The notes beneath the pieces are model-generated. The model made no database searches and was not told where the DNA came from. It saw only the letters and a list, made by a program, of their open reading frames with translations. Shown here piece after piece: positions 50,347 through 58,799 of a stretch of DNA of 64,000 bases (position 1 is the first letter of the stretch; each line of letters starts with the position of its first letter). This DNA comes from Micromonospora sp. R77 (GTDB lineage: Bacteria > Actinomycetota > Actinomycetes > Mycobacteriales > Micromonosporaceae). The stretch covers positions 6,386,001-6,450,000 of the forward strand of contig NZ_JALDST010000001.1 in assembly GCF_022747945.1 (NCBI RefSeq). The letters run 5' to 3'. A program made the translations under genes and the position numbers.

Positions 50347-51570
50347 GTGACCCCTGCCGCCCTGACCGACCTGCCGCTGTGGCCACCGACCAACCTCGGC
50401 CGGGACCCGCTCGTCCCGCTCGACGCGGGGGAGCGGGACCGCTTCGACGCCCCGGTGACGAAGGTCCGACTCCCCACCGACGCGACCGCCTGGCTGGTGA
50501 CCCGGCACGCCGACGTCCGTCAGCTGCTGCGGCACCCCGGCTTCAGCGCCGACCTGACCCGGCCGGGTTTCCCCCTGCTGCGGGCCCTGCCGCCGGAGTC
50601 GCTCAGCGACCGGCGGGGCGGGTTCATCCGGATGGACGGGATCGAGCACTCCCGGCTGCGCCGGATGCTCACCGCCGAATTCATGATCAAGAGCATCCGG
50701 CGGATCGAACCGCTGATCCGGCAGACCGTCGAGAGCACCCTGGACGACCTGCGCGACGCCGGTCCGCCCGCCGACCTGGTGGCCACCTTCGCCCTGCCGC
50801 TGCCGTCGATGGTGATCTGCCACCTGCTCGGCGTCCCGTACGCCGACCACGACTTCTTCCAGCTGCGCAGCCGCACCCTGCTCGACCGGAGCGCCGCGCC
50901 GGAGCTGGTCCGTACGCACGTCGGCGAGCTGCGGGACTATCTGCACGGGCTGGTCGAGGCGAAGTGCGCCGCCGGTGACCGGGGCGACGACCTGCTCAGC
51001 CGGCTGGCCCGGGACCGGGTCGACACCGGCGAGCTGGCGGTGGACGAGCTGGTGGGGATGGCGCTGCTGCTGCTCATCGCGGGGCACGAGACGACCGCCA
51101 ACATGATCGGGTTGAGCACCCTGCTGCTGCTGCGCGAGCCCGACCGGTACGCGGCCCTGCGCGACGACCCCGACCAGGCGGAGACCCTGGTGGAGGAGCT
51201 GCTGCGCTATCTGAGCATCGTGCGGACCGGCCTGCCGCGGTTGGCCCTGGAGGACGTCGAGGTCGGCGGGCAGCTGATCCGGGCGGGGGAGGGCGCGATC
51301 GCGGTGCTCTCCACCGCCAACCGGGACGCGGCGGTCTTCGACGGGCCGGACGAGTTCGACCCGTACCGGCAGGCGCACCAGCATGTCGCCTTCGGCTTCG
51401 GGGTGCACCAGTGCATCGGCCAGCCGTTGGCCCGGGCGGAGCTGCGGATCGCCCTGGTGGAGCTGGCCCGGCGCTTCCCCGGCCTGCGGCTGGCCGCCCC
51501 GGACGGGCCGCTGCCCACCCGGGACAACTCGATCGTCTTCGGCCTCGACGCGCTGCCGGTGACCTGGTGA
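50347..51570 (+). CDS. Cytochrome P450
   Basis: 407 residues, soluble bacterial P450. The I-helix is LLLIAGHETTANMIGLS, the K-helix ELLRYLSIVRTGLPRLAL (E-x-x-R), and the heme loop FGFGVHQCIGQPLARAELRI with the axial Cys. RMDGIEHSRLRRMLTAEFM is the C-helix region. Substrate unknown; secondary-metabolite or lipid tailoring is possible. GTG 50347 follows GGAGG. Its stop overlaps the start of a ferredoxin gene by 3 bases (GTGA), so the two form an electron-transfer pair. Confidence 0.94.
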   Translation: MTPAALTDLPLWPPTNLGRDPLVPLDAGERDRFDAPVTKVRLPTDATAWLVTRHADVRQLLRHPGFSADLTRPGFPLLRALPPESLSDRRGGFIRMDGIEHSRLRRMLTAEFMIKSIRRIEPLIRQTVESTLDDLRDAGPPADLVATFALPLPSMVICHLLGVPYADHDFFQLRSRTLLDRSAAPELVRTHVGELRDYLHGLVEAKCAAGDRGDDLLSRLARDRVDTGELAVDELVGMALLLLIAGHETTANMIGLSTLLLLREPDRYAALRDDPDQAETLVEELLRYLSIVRTGLPRLALEDVEVGGQLIRAGEGAIAVLSTANRDAAVFDGPDEFDPYRQAHQHVAFGFGVHQCIGQPLARAELRIALVELARRFPGLRLAAPDGPLPTRDNSIVFGLDALPVTW

Positions 51571-51764
51571 CCGGCCGGGTACGCGTCGATCGGGACCGTT
51601 GCTGCGGTTCGGGCAACTGCGTGGTGACCGCCCCGGAGGTCTTCGACCAGGACGACGAGGAGGGTCTGGTGCTGCTGCGGTTCACCGCGCCCGCGCCGGA
51701 GACCCTGGCCCTGGTGCGGCGGGCCGCCGACCTGTGCCCGGCGGGCGCGATCACCGTGGAGTGA
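51567..51764 (+). CDS. Ferredoxin of the P450-partner [3Fe-4S] type
   Basis: 65 residues. RDRCCGSGNCVVTAPEVFD supplies the Cys-x5-Cys pattern and ADLCPAGAITVE the final Cys-Pro, as in single-cluster ferredoxins that serve cytochromes P450. An extra Cys adjoins the first ligand. GTG 51567 overlaps the P450 stop; coupled translation is expected. It delivers electrons from a reductase encoded elsewhere. Confidence 0.92.
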   Translation: MTGRVRVDRDRCCGSGNCVVTAPEVFDQDDEEGLVLLRFTAPAPETLALVRRAADLCPAGAITVE

Positions 51765-51774
51765 AGCGGCCCGG

Positions 51775-51810
51775 GTGACCCCGGGGTCGGGGTCCCCGGG
51801 CCGGGGTCAC
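51775..51810. terminator. Bidirectional terminator hairpin
   Basis: GTGACCCCGG and CCGGGGTCAC form a 10-bp stem enclosing a further G/C-rich self-pairing loop. It follows the ferredoxin stop by 10 bases and its far end overlaps the stop codon of the convergent hypothetical gene. Confidence 0.72.
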
Positions 51811-52049
51811 TCCTGGGTGGGTGGCTCCTGCACGGCGGGGTCGCCGGTGCCGGAGACCGCGTCGACGTCGTAGCCGGCCCGGCTGACGTCCCGCGCCGAG
51901 CGGCGGTCCTCGGCCGGCAGGTCGGCGAAGTCGTCGCCGGTGTCGGCGGTGGTGTGCAGGGACTCGCCCGGTGGCCGCAGCGACGCCTCGTAGGCGGTGG
52001 CGCCGTCGGGTTCGTCGGTGGCCGCTCGGCCGAAGTGTTCGTCAGTCAT
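51807..52049 (-). CDS. 80-residue acidic hypothetical protein
   Basis: A small, highly acidic, probably disordered protein (MTDEHFGRAATDEPDGATAY; GESLHTTADTGDDFADLPAE; DRRSARDVSRAGYDVDAVSG). An AGGAGG site precedes ATG 52049. No family recognised, and no membrane or signal segment. Similar short acidic proteins are common in Micromonosporaceae. Confidence 0.62.
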   Translation of the reverse strand: MTDEHFGRAATDEPDGATAYEASLRPPGESLHTTADTGDDFADLPAEDRRSARDVSRAGYDVDAVSGTGDPAVQEPPTQE

Positions 52050-52169
52050 GCCGCACCTCCTGCCCCGCTCGCCCGTCCGCAAACGCGCCGTCAGCTCCGA
52101 CCCGGCCGCCGCGCGCCGCCGCCCGGTCCACCGCGGGTCACCCGCCCGGTACGCGGCGGGGTGGGTCGG

Positions 52170-53045
52170 TCAGCGGCGGCGCGGGGCGCGGGACCGGGCC
52201 GGTGTCACGGTCAGCGACCAGTGCGCGGGGCGGCGCAGCGCCGCCGGGAGCACGGTGCGGTGGTCGCCGCGGGCGGCGTCGAGCTGCGACTGGTGCAGGA
52301 AGAGGCAGCCGCCGAGGTCAGCGCCGCGCAGGTCCGCCCCGCGCAGGTCCGCGCCGGTCACGTCGGCCGCCCCGAGGTCCACCCCGCGCAGGTCCGCGCC
52401 GATCAGGCAGGCACCGCGCAGGTTCGCCCCGGACAGGTCGGCCCGGCGCAGGTCGACCCCGATCAGCATCGCGCCGCGCCGGTCCGCACCGGCCCGACCG
52501 GCGCGGGCCTGCTCACCGGCCCGGGACAGCAACACGTTGACCCGGTCCCGGTGGGCGTCGACGTCGAGGGCGAGCAGGTCGTCGGGGGTGCCGTCGGTGA
52601 GCCGGCCGGTGTCGTCGAGCGCGCGGGCCAGGTCGTCGCGCAGCGGTCCCGGCGGGGTGTGGGCCACCGCCTCGGTCAGATACCAGAGCAGTTCGTGCAG
52701 CGGGCGCAGCACGGCGAAGGTGTCGAACATCCGCCGGGCGGTCCGCGGGTCGTCACGCCAGTCCCGGCCACCGAAGGTCCCCTGGGTCAGGTGCTGCCCC
52801 GCGCCGAAGCAGTCGAAGACCGTGCAGCCGGGGAAGCCGCGCTGCCGTAGGTCGCGGTGGATGCCGCAGCGGGAGTCCGGCCGCAGGTTCGGGCAGGGCC
52901 GGCCGGCCGGTTTGTCGAGGGCGAAGTCGGCCGACGCGGCGAAGGCGGGCGCGACGCAGCAGATCCCGACGCAGCGGGCGCAGTCGGCGCGCAGCTCCCG
53001 CCCGCCCGCCGGCGTCGACGTCCGTGGTTCCGTCGTCTCGGACAC
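52170..53045 (-). CDS. Pentapeptide-repeat protein with Cys-rich N-terminus
   Basis: 291 residues. The N-terminal part is Cys-rich (CARCVGICCVAPAFAAS; RPCPNLRPDSRCGIHRD; GFPGCTVFDCFG), suggesting a metal or Fe-S site. A helical middle is followed by pentapeptide repeats of A(D/N)LRG type (DLRRADLSGANLRGACLIGA; VTGADLRGADLRGADLGG) that should form a right-handed quadrilateral beta-helix. This combination is found as a conserved actinobacterial protein of unknown role. GTG 53045 with GGGAGG nine bases upstream. Confidence 0.82.
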   Translation of the reverse strand: MSETTEPRTSTPAGGRELRADCARCVGICCVAPAFAASADFALDKPAGRPCPNLRPDSRCGIHRDLRQRGFPGCTVFDCFGAGQHLTQGTFGGRDWRDDPRTARRMFDTFAVLRPLHELLWYLTEAVAHTPPGPLRDDLARALDDTGRLTDGTPDDLLALDVDAHRDRVNVLLSRAGEQARAGRAGADRRGAMLIGVDLRRADLSGANLRGACLIGADLRGVDLGAADVTGADLRGADLRGADLGGCLFLHQSQLDAARGDHRTVLPAALRRPAHWSLTVTPARSRAPRRR

Positions 53046-53100
53046 GCTGACCGGCCTCCCGCCGCTGGACAGTCCCGACGCGCGGCGGTCGCCGCGGCCG

Positions 53101-53334
53101 GTGCCATTGTCCGTCGTCGGTCGACCGCCGCCCCAGCCGACCCGTGCCCTCACCACCGCGGCGATTCTGGGGGCGGTCGACGCGCTGCTGATCGGGCCGG
53201 GCGTCACCCTGCTGACCGGGGTGGTGGGCGCGTCGTCCGTGCTGGCGATCCCGGTGGGGGTGGTGGTCGCGCTGGTGGCCTTCGCCGCCCAGGTCGGCTA
53301 CATCTTCCGGGCCTCCCTGGGGAAGCAGGCCTGA
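53101..53334 (+). CDS. 77-residue hypothetical membrane protein
   Basis: Starts at GTG 53101 with a Pro-rich head (PLSVVGRPPPQPTRALTTAA), then two hydrophobic segments (AILGAVDALLIGPGVTLLTG and VLAIPVGVVVALVAFAAQVG) and a short basic end. No clear ribosome site, so support is from composition and hydrophobic pattern. It is divergent from the pentapeptide protein and 57 bases ahead of the RtcB gene. Confidence 0.5.
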   Translation: MPLSVVGRPPPQPTRALTTAAILGAVDALLIGPGVTLLTGVVGASSVLAIPVGVVVALVAFAAQVGYIFRASLGKQA

Positions 53335-53391
53335 CCGCCGCGCCGGACCGGGGCGCGTGTAATCGACCCGCACCCGGGTAGCCGGGCGGGC

Positions 53392-54810
53392 ATGGAGCTG
53401 GTCGAGGAGTCGCCGTACCGGTTCCGGATCGACCGGCGGGACCCGATGCGGGTTCCGGGCGTGATCTTCGCGTCCCGGCCACTGCTGCCCGACGGTGGCG
53501 CGGACCGCTCGCTGGAGCAGGTCGCGAACGTGGCGACGCTGCCCGGCATCGTCGACGCCTCGTACGCCATGCCGGACGTGCACTGGGGCTACGGCTTCCC
53601 GATCGGCGGCGTGGCCGCCACCGACGTCACGCACGGCGGGGTGGTGTCGCCCGGCGGGGTCGGGTTCGACATCTCCTGCGGGGTGCGCCTGCTCACCGCC
53701 GACCTGGACCGGGCGGAGCTGCGGCCCCGGCTGGACGCGCTGATGGACGGCCTGGGCCACGCCACCCCGCGCGGCATGGGTCGGGGCGCGGTGTGGCAGC
53801 TGGCCGACCGCGCGGAACTCGACGCGGTGCTGCGCGGCGGCTCCCGCCACGCCGTCGAACGGGGCCACGGCGTCGCGCGGGACCTGGACCGGTGCGAGGA
53901 CTACGGCGCGGTGGACGACGCGAACCCGGCGCAGGTCAGTGAGCGGGCGGTCGAGCGTGGCGCGGGCCAGGTCGGCAGCCTCGGCTCCGGCAACCACTTC
54001 CTGGAGGTGCAGGCCGTCGCGGAGATCTACGACGAGACCGTGGCGACCGCGTTCGGGCTGCGGGCCGGCCAGGTCTGCGTGATGATCCACTGCGGGTCGC
54101 GGGGGCTCGGGCACCAGATCTGCACCGACCACGTGCGGGCCATGGAGAAGGTCATGCCCCGGTACGGCATCCACGTGCCCGACCGGCAGCTCGCCTGCGC
54201 TCCCGTCTCCTCCCACGAGGGCCGGGCCTATCTCGGGGCGATGGCCGCCGCCGCGAACTACGCCCGGGCCAACCGGCAGCTGCTCGCCCACGCGGCCCGC
54301 GAGGTCTTCCGGCGGGTCACCGGCAGTGGGCTCGACCTGGTGTACGACGTCTCGCACAACCTCGCCAAGATCGAGACGCACGACGTGGCCGGGTCACCCC
54401 GCCAGCTCTGCGTGCACCGCAAGGGCGCCACCCGGGCGCTGCCGCCGGGCCACCCCGACCTCCCCGACGACCTGCGCCCCGTCGGTCAGCCCGTGCTCAT
54501 CCCCGGCTCGATGGGCACCGGCTCGTACGTCCTCACCGGCGTCGCCGGGGCACCGGCCTTCGCCTCCACCTGCCACGGCGCGGGCCGGGTGCAGAGCCGC
54601 AAACAGGCCACCAGGGCGGTCGGCGGCCACGACCCGCGCCGCGAGCTGGCGGCGCAGGACATCGCCGTACGCGGGGCGTCCCGGCGCGGGCTGGCGGAGG
54701 AGATGCCGGCCGCGTACAAGGACGTCACGGCGGTGGTGGCGGCGGCCGAGGGCGCCGGCCTGTGCCGGCGGGTGGCCCGGCTGGTGCCGCTCGGCGTGGT
54801 GAAGGGCTGA
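53392..54810 (+). CDS. rtcB: RtcB-family RNA-splicing ligase
   Basis: 472 residues. The metal and guanylate ligands are in place: [12 protein letters not shown] (about 62-73), Cys96 in [46 protein letters not shown] and the guanylylated His in [12 protein letters not shown]. RtcB joins 2',3'-cyclic phosphate and 5'-OH RNA ends with GTP and Mn2+. A gene for its cofactor archease lies directly downstream on the other strand with a four-base gap, the only such pairing in the window. Confidence 0.95.
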   Translation: MELVEESPYRFRIDRRDPMRVPGVIFASRPLLPDGGADRSLEQVANVATLPGIVDASYAMPDVHWGYGFPIGGVAATDVTHGGVVSPGGVGFDISCGVRLLTADLDRAELRPRLDALMDGLGHATPRGMGRGAVWQLADRAELDAVLRGGSRHAVERGHGVARDLDRCEDYGAVDDANPAQVSERAVERGAGQVGSLGSGNHFLEVQAVAEIYDETVATAFGLRAGQVCVMIHCGSRGLGHQICTDHVRAMEKVMPRYGIHVPDRQLACAPVSSHEGRAYLGAMAAAANYARANRQLLAHAAREVFRRVTGSGLDLVYDVSHNLAKIETHDVAGSPRQLCVHRKGATRALPPGHPDLPDDLRPVGQPVLIPGSMGTGSYVLTGVAGAPAFASTCHGAGRVQSRKQATRAVGGHDPRRELAAQDIAVRGASRRGLAEEMPAAYKDVTAVVAAAEGAGLCRRVARLVPLGVVKG

Positions 54811-54814
54811 CCCG

Positions 54815-55240
54815 TCACACGTCCAGCGTCACCGCTGCGGCCCAGCCGCCGTCGGCGGGACCGAACCGCAGCTCCTGCAGGGAGACCGCCTTCGGGACCG
54901 CGCCGACCAGCTCCACCGCCGCCGTCGACGCCGTCCGCCAGCGGACCGTGACGCCGTCGTCGGTCGCCCGGACCCGCGTGACGAGCGGCAGCACGCCCGC
55001 GGTCTCCAGCCGGAAGATCACCTCGTCGAGCACACCGACCAGCAGGTCCGGGTCGTCCTGCGGCGGCAGGTGGAACTCGGCGTCGGCGTCCGGGGCGGCG
55101 CCGGCCGGGTCCACGAAGCTCTCCACCAGCGCGGCGACCGCCTCGGCCAGGCAGCTCTCCCGGTCCGGCGCCCACGCCTCGATCCGTACGTCGGCGGTGT
55201 GCGGCACCCTCCGGTGCCCCCGCGCCGCTGCTCGCCCCAT
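54815..55240 (-). CDS. Archease
   Basis: 141 residues. GHRRVPHTADVRIEAWAPDR at the N-terminus, AALVESFVD, the DLLVGVLDEVIFRLETAGVL helix, and AVSLQELRF near the end match archease. In other organisms archease speeds RtcB turnover and allows use of other nucleotides; the metal-binding Asp is the one in PHTADV. The rtcB gene lies tail-to-tail four bases away, supporting the call. ATG 55240. Confidence 0.88.
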   Translation of the reverse strand: MGRAAARGHRRVPHTADVRIEAWAPDRESCLAEAVAALVESFVDPAGAAPDADAEFHLPPQDDPDLLVGVLDEVIFRLETAGVLPLVTRVRATDDGVTVRWRTASTAAVELVGAVPKAVSLQELRFGPADGGWAAAVTLDV

Positions 55241-55330
55241 GCCCCGATCATGCGTCGCCGCCGCCGCGACCGATCGTGAACCGCCGGAACGGGGCAGCGG
55301 CGCCGGCCGGTCACGCAGTACCGTCCGCCC

Positions 55331-55936
55331 GTGCAGCTCACCAAGTGGACCCATGCCTGCGTCCGGATCGAGCAGGACGACCGGGTGCTGGTGATCGACC
55401 CGGGCACCTGGAGCGAGCCGGCGGCCCTGGTCGGGGCGGACGCCGTGCTGATCACCCACGAGCACACCGACCACGTCGACGTGCTGCGCCTGGCCGGGCT
55501 GGGCGTGCCGGTCTTCGCGCCGCACGGTGCCCGACTGTCCGGCCCGGTGCCGCTGGCGGTGACCCGGGTCGCGGCCGGTGACCGGTTCACCGCCGCCGGT
55601 TTCGCGGTGAGCGCGGTCGGCGGGCGGCACGCCCTCATCCACGCCGGCGAGCCGGACTGCGTGAACCTCGGCTACCTGGTCCAGGACGCCGTCTATCACC
55701 CGGGCGACTCGCTGCACCGCCCCGACCAGCCGGTCGACACCCTGCTGCTGACGGCCCAGGCGTCCTGGCTGAAGCTGACCGAGGCGATCGACTTCGCCCT
55801 GGCCCTCGACCCGCGCCGGGTCTTCCCGATCCACGACGCCCAGCTCAACGAGCGGGGCCTGGCGTCGGTCAACGGCTGGTACGGCGAGCTGCTCGGCGAC
55901 CGCTACCGCTACCTCGCCCCGGGCGAGTCCGCCTGA
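55331..55936 (+). CDS. MBL-fold metal-dependent hydrolase
   Basis: 201 residues. The metallo-beta-lactamase fold is seen in THACVRIEQDDRVLVIDPGT, the metal motif ITHEHTDHVDVL, the His in VGGRHALIHAG, PGDSL and the terminal FPIHDAQLNERG. It belongs to the UlaG/YtnP-like group of small MBL hydrolases acting on lactones or phosphoesters; the substrate is unknown. GTG start at 55331. Its end overlaps the convergent B3/4-domain gene by 28 bases. Confidence 0.9.
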   Translation: MQLTKWTHACVRIEQDDRVLVIDPGTWSEPAALVGADAVLITHEHTDHVDVLRLAGLGVPVFAPHGARLSGPVPLAVTRVAAGDRFTAAGFAVSAVGGRHALIHAGEPDCVNLGYLVQDAVYHPGDSLHRPDQPVDTLLLTAQASWLKLTEAIDFALALDPRRVFPIHDAQLNERGLASVNGWYGELLGDRYRYLAPGESA

Positions 55937-56670
55937 GTCCGCAGCAACGGCAGGACGAACCCACGCGGCGGCGGGTCCGCCGGCGCGAACGACGGCGCCG
56001 CGGCGGTGAGGACCGCCGTCCGGGGCCGCGCCGCCCACATGGCGGTCACCGCGTCCGCCAGGGTCGCCAGCATCCGGGGTACGTCGGTGGCGGCGTCCGC
56101 GTGCATCGCCTCGATCACCACCAGCACCTCGCGGGTTTCGGGGCGGACCGCCGACCAGCCGCTCTGCCGGTGGGTCCAGCGCCGGGCGTGCGCCCGCCCG
56201 GTCGAGTCGACGAAGGTCACCTCGCCCGGCTCCGGCCGCTCGACCTGCCCGTCGAACGTCTCGTAGTGCTCGTCGCCGGTGGCGTGCCGGACCTCCAGGT
56301 CGCCGGAGATCCGGTCGACGTCGAGCACGGCGACGGGCACGGCGTACGCGACGGAGACGGCGTTGCCGAGGTCGACCAGCGGGTGCAGCCGGGGCAGCGT
56401 CCCGTCCCGCCGCAGCCGGCGCAGCAGCGACTCGGCGGCGCAGCGGTAGCGGGTCGGGGCGAGGCCGGTCGCGGCGAACACCCGCCGCCACGCCTGGATC
56501 TCCGGGAAGCCGCTCTCGGATGAGCCCGCCAGCCGGGCCCGCGCCGTCTCGACGTGCGGCGCGGCGAGCGCCGCCACGTCCACGTCGGGGGTGATCCCGT
56601 CGGCGTGCAGGACGCCGCAGACCAGCTCCGGGAAGGCCGACCGGACCTGTGGGGAGTGCCGGAATCGCAC
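55909..56670 (-). CDS. B3/B4 tRNA-binding domain protein
   Basis: 253 residues. SGFPEIQAWRRVFAATGLAP and RYRCAAESLLRRLRRDGTLP, LVDLGNAVSVAYAVPVAVLD and AHARRWTHRQSGWSAV are the B3/4 domain found in the beta subunit of phenylalanyl-tRNA synthetase. Free-standing versions are believed to edit mischarged tRNA or act on free amino acids, but no substrate is known. It precedes the LysE exporter in opposite order on the same strand (8-base gap), so the two may be one operon. Confidence 0.85.
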   Translation of the reverse strand: MRFRHSPQVRSAFPELVCGVLHADGITPDVDVAALAAPHVETARARLAGSSESGFPEIQAWRRVFAATGLAPTRYRCAAESLLRRLRRDGTLPRLHPLVDLGNAVSVAYAVPVAVLDVDRISGDLEVRHATGDEHYETFDGQVERPEPGEVTFVDSTGRAHARRWTHRQSGWSAVRPETREVLVVIEAMHADAATDVPRMLATLADAVTAMWAARPRTAVLTAAAPSFAPADPPPRGFVLPLLRTQADSPGAR

Positions 56671-56678
56671 GGGTTCTC

Positions 56679-57293
56679 CTATCGGGCGGTGAGGGCGAGG
56701 CTCACACCAAGGGCGAGGAAGCTGCCGGCCAAGCCGCGACGCAGCAGCGTGGTGAGGCGGGGCCGGGTCAGCACCCGGTGCCGAACCGCCCCGGCGAGCA
56801 GCCCGTACGCGCCGAACACGACCAGGGTGACCAGGACGAACACCCCGCCGCAGGCCAGCATCCGGGGCGCGGCCGGTGCGCCCGGCGGGACGAACTGCGG
56901 CAGGAACGCCACGAAGAAGACCGTCACCTTCGGGTTGAGCAGGTTGACCAGCACCCCGTCACGGAGCAGCCGGGCCGGGCCGGGCGGGGGCTGGGCGGCG
57001 ACGGGCAGCGGATCCCGGTCGCGCAGGGTGGTCCAGCCCGTCCACAGCAGGTACGCCACGCCCGCCCAGGTCAGCACCCGGAACACGGGCGTGCTCGCGG
57101 CCACCAGGCCGGCCAGGCCGGTGACCGCCGCCAGCAGGTGCGGCAGGAGGCTCAGCGTGCAGGCGACGGCGGCCACGAGGCCGGACCGGCGTCCCCCGGC
57201 CAGGCCGGCGGAGAGGGTGTAGACCACCCCGGTGCCCGGGGTGGCGGCCACGACCAGGGCGGCCAACAGGAAGGTGATGCTCACTCCGTCCAC
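56679..57293 (-). CDS. LysE-family amino acid exporter
   Basis: 204 residues with six hydrophobic segments. FLLAALVVAATPGTGVVYTL is the LysE/RhtB N-terminal block, LLWTGWTTLRD and the RDGVLVNLLNPKVTVFFVAF motif are conserved. It exports an amino acid or derivative. The start is GTG 57293 or 57284. The divergent MocR gene starts 20 bases away, and such MocR-LysE pairs usually make the exporter the regulated target. Confidence 0.88.
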   Translation of the reverse strand: MDGVSITFLLAALVVAATPGTGVVYTLSAGLAGGRRSGLVAAVACTLSLLPHLLAAVTGLAGLVAASTPVFRVLTWAGVAYLLWTGWTTLRDRDPLPVAAQPPPGPARLLRDGVLVNLLNPKVTVFFVAFLPQFVPPGAPAAPRMLACGGVFVLVTLVVFGAYGLLAGAVRHRVLTRPRLTTLLRRGLAGSFLALGVSLALTAR

Positions 57294-57313
57294 CCTGCTG
57301 CCAGAATGGCCCG

Positions 57314-58799
57314 GTGGACAGGGCCAAAACAGCGACCGGTGAGGGGTCCATAACCGCCGGCTCGGACTTCCTGCACCTCGACGTCGCCGAGGCGCCGGCC
57401 GGCGGCCGGGCGGCCTGGCTGGCGGCGCGACTGCGGGCGGCGATCGCCGACGGCCGGGTGCCGGTCGGTTCCCGACTGCCGGCCAGCCGGCTGCTCGCCG
57501 CCGAGCTGGGCGTGTCCCGGGGCGTGGTGACCGAGGCGTACCAGCGGCTCACCGAGGACGGGCACGTGGCCGGGCGGGGCCGGGGCGGCACCGTCGTGGT
57601 GGCCACGCCGGCCACGGTGGTGGTCAGCCGCCACGCCGCCGGCCGTCGACGTCTTCGCCGACCGGCCCGACACCGACGTCTTCGACGCGCTGCGCACCGC
57701 CCCGGCCGAGGTCGATCTCACGCCCGGCGTACCCGATCTGGCGGCCTTTCCCCGCGCGGCCTGGCTGCGCGCCGAACGCGCGGTGCTGCACCGGCTGCGG
57801 CCCGCCGAGTTCGGGTACGGCGACCCGACCGGCGTGCCCGCGCTGCGGCTCGCCGTCGCCACCTGGCTGGCCCGCAGCCGCGGCATCCGGGCGGACCCGG
57901 CCGAGGTGGTGATCGTGGCCGGGGTGTCCCAGGCGCTCGGCCTGCTCGCCCAGGTCCTGCAGGGCGAGGGCATCCACACCGTGGCGGTCGAGGACCCGGG
58001 TTCCCTCGGGGTCCGGCAGCACCTGCACGACTGGCGGCTGGCCACCCCGCCGGTGCCGGTCGACGCGCACGGCCTGCGCGTCGACGAGCTGGACGCGAGC
58101 GGCGCGCCGGCGGTGCTGCTCACCCCGGCGCACCAGTTCCCGACCGGGGTGGTGCTCGACGGCGACCGGCGGCGGCAGCTCATCGGCTGGGCCCGCCGGG
58201 GCGGCCTGGTCATCGAGGACGACTACGACGCCGAGCACCGCTACGACCGGCCACCCGTGCCGGCGCTGCGCGCCATGCTGCCCGAGGCCGTCTGCTATGC
58301 CGGCAGCATCTCCAAGCTGCTCGCCCCGGCCCTGCGGATCGGCTGGGTGCTGGTGCCGCGCCGGCACCACGCCGCCCTGGTCGCCGCCAAGCGGCTGGCC
58401 GACCGGGGCACCTCCGCGCTGCCCCAGCTGGTGCTCGCCGAGCTGATCGACTCCGGTGCGCTGGAACGCCACCTGCGGCTGCTGCGCCGCCGGCACGTCC
58501 GCCGCCGGGACGCGATGATCCGTGCGGTCCGGGCGCAGCTGCCCGGTGCGGTCGTGCACGGCGCCGCCGCCGGCCTGCATCTGCTGGTCACCCTTCCCGG
58601 CACGGTCTCCGACGTGGAACTGGCCGCGGCGTGCCTGCGGCGGGGCGTGAAGGTGCAGCCGCTGTCCTGGCACGGGCAGCGACCCCAGCCGCCCGGCCTG
58701 GTCCTCGGCTACGCCGCGAACACCCCGGGCGACCTCGAGCGGGGGCTCGCCGTGGTCGGCGCGGCCCTGCGTCAGGTTCGGTCCGCCGGCCCGGCATAG
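57314..58799 (+). pseudogene. MocR-type GntR regulator with aminotransferase domain, frameshifted near 57,635
   Basis: The N-terminal GntR winged helix is present (AAWLAARLRAAIADGRVPVG, SRLLAAELGVSRGVVTEAYQ). Near 57,635 (GCCGCCGGCCGTC) one extra base changes the frame; after it the aminotransferase-like domain reads on without gaps: VDVFADRPDTDVFDALRTAP, AVLHRLRPAEFGYGDPTGVP, VLLTPAHQFPTGVVLDGDRR, and the PLP Lys in CYAGSISKLLAPALRIGW. About 494 residues if repaired. It should bind PLP and regulate the divergent LysE gene. A sequencing insertion is likely. Confidence 0.8.

Noticed and set aside
51411..51764. 117-residue extended form of the ferredoxin
   Set aside because: The extension is the P450 gene read in another frame; GTG 51567 overlaps the P450 stop and gives the normal ferredoxin length.
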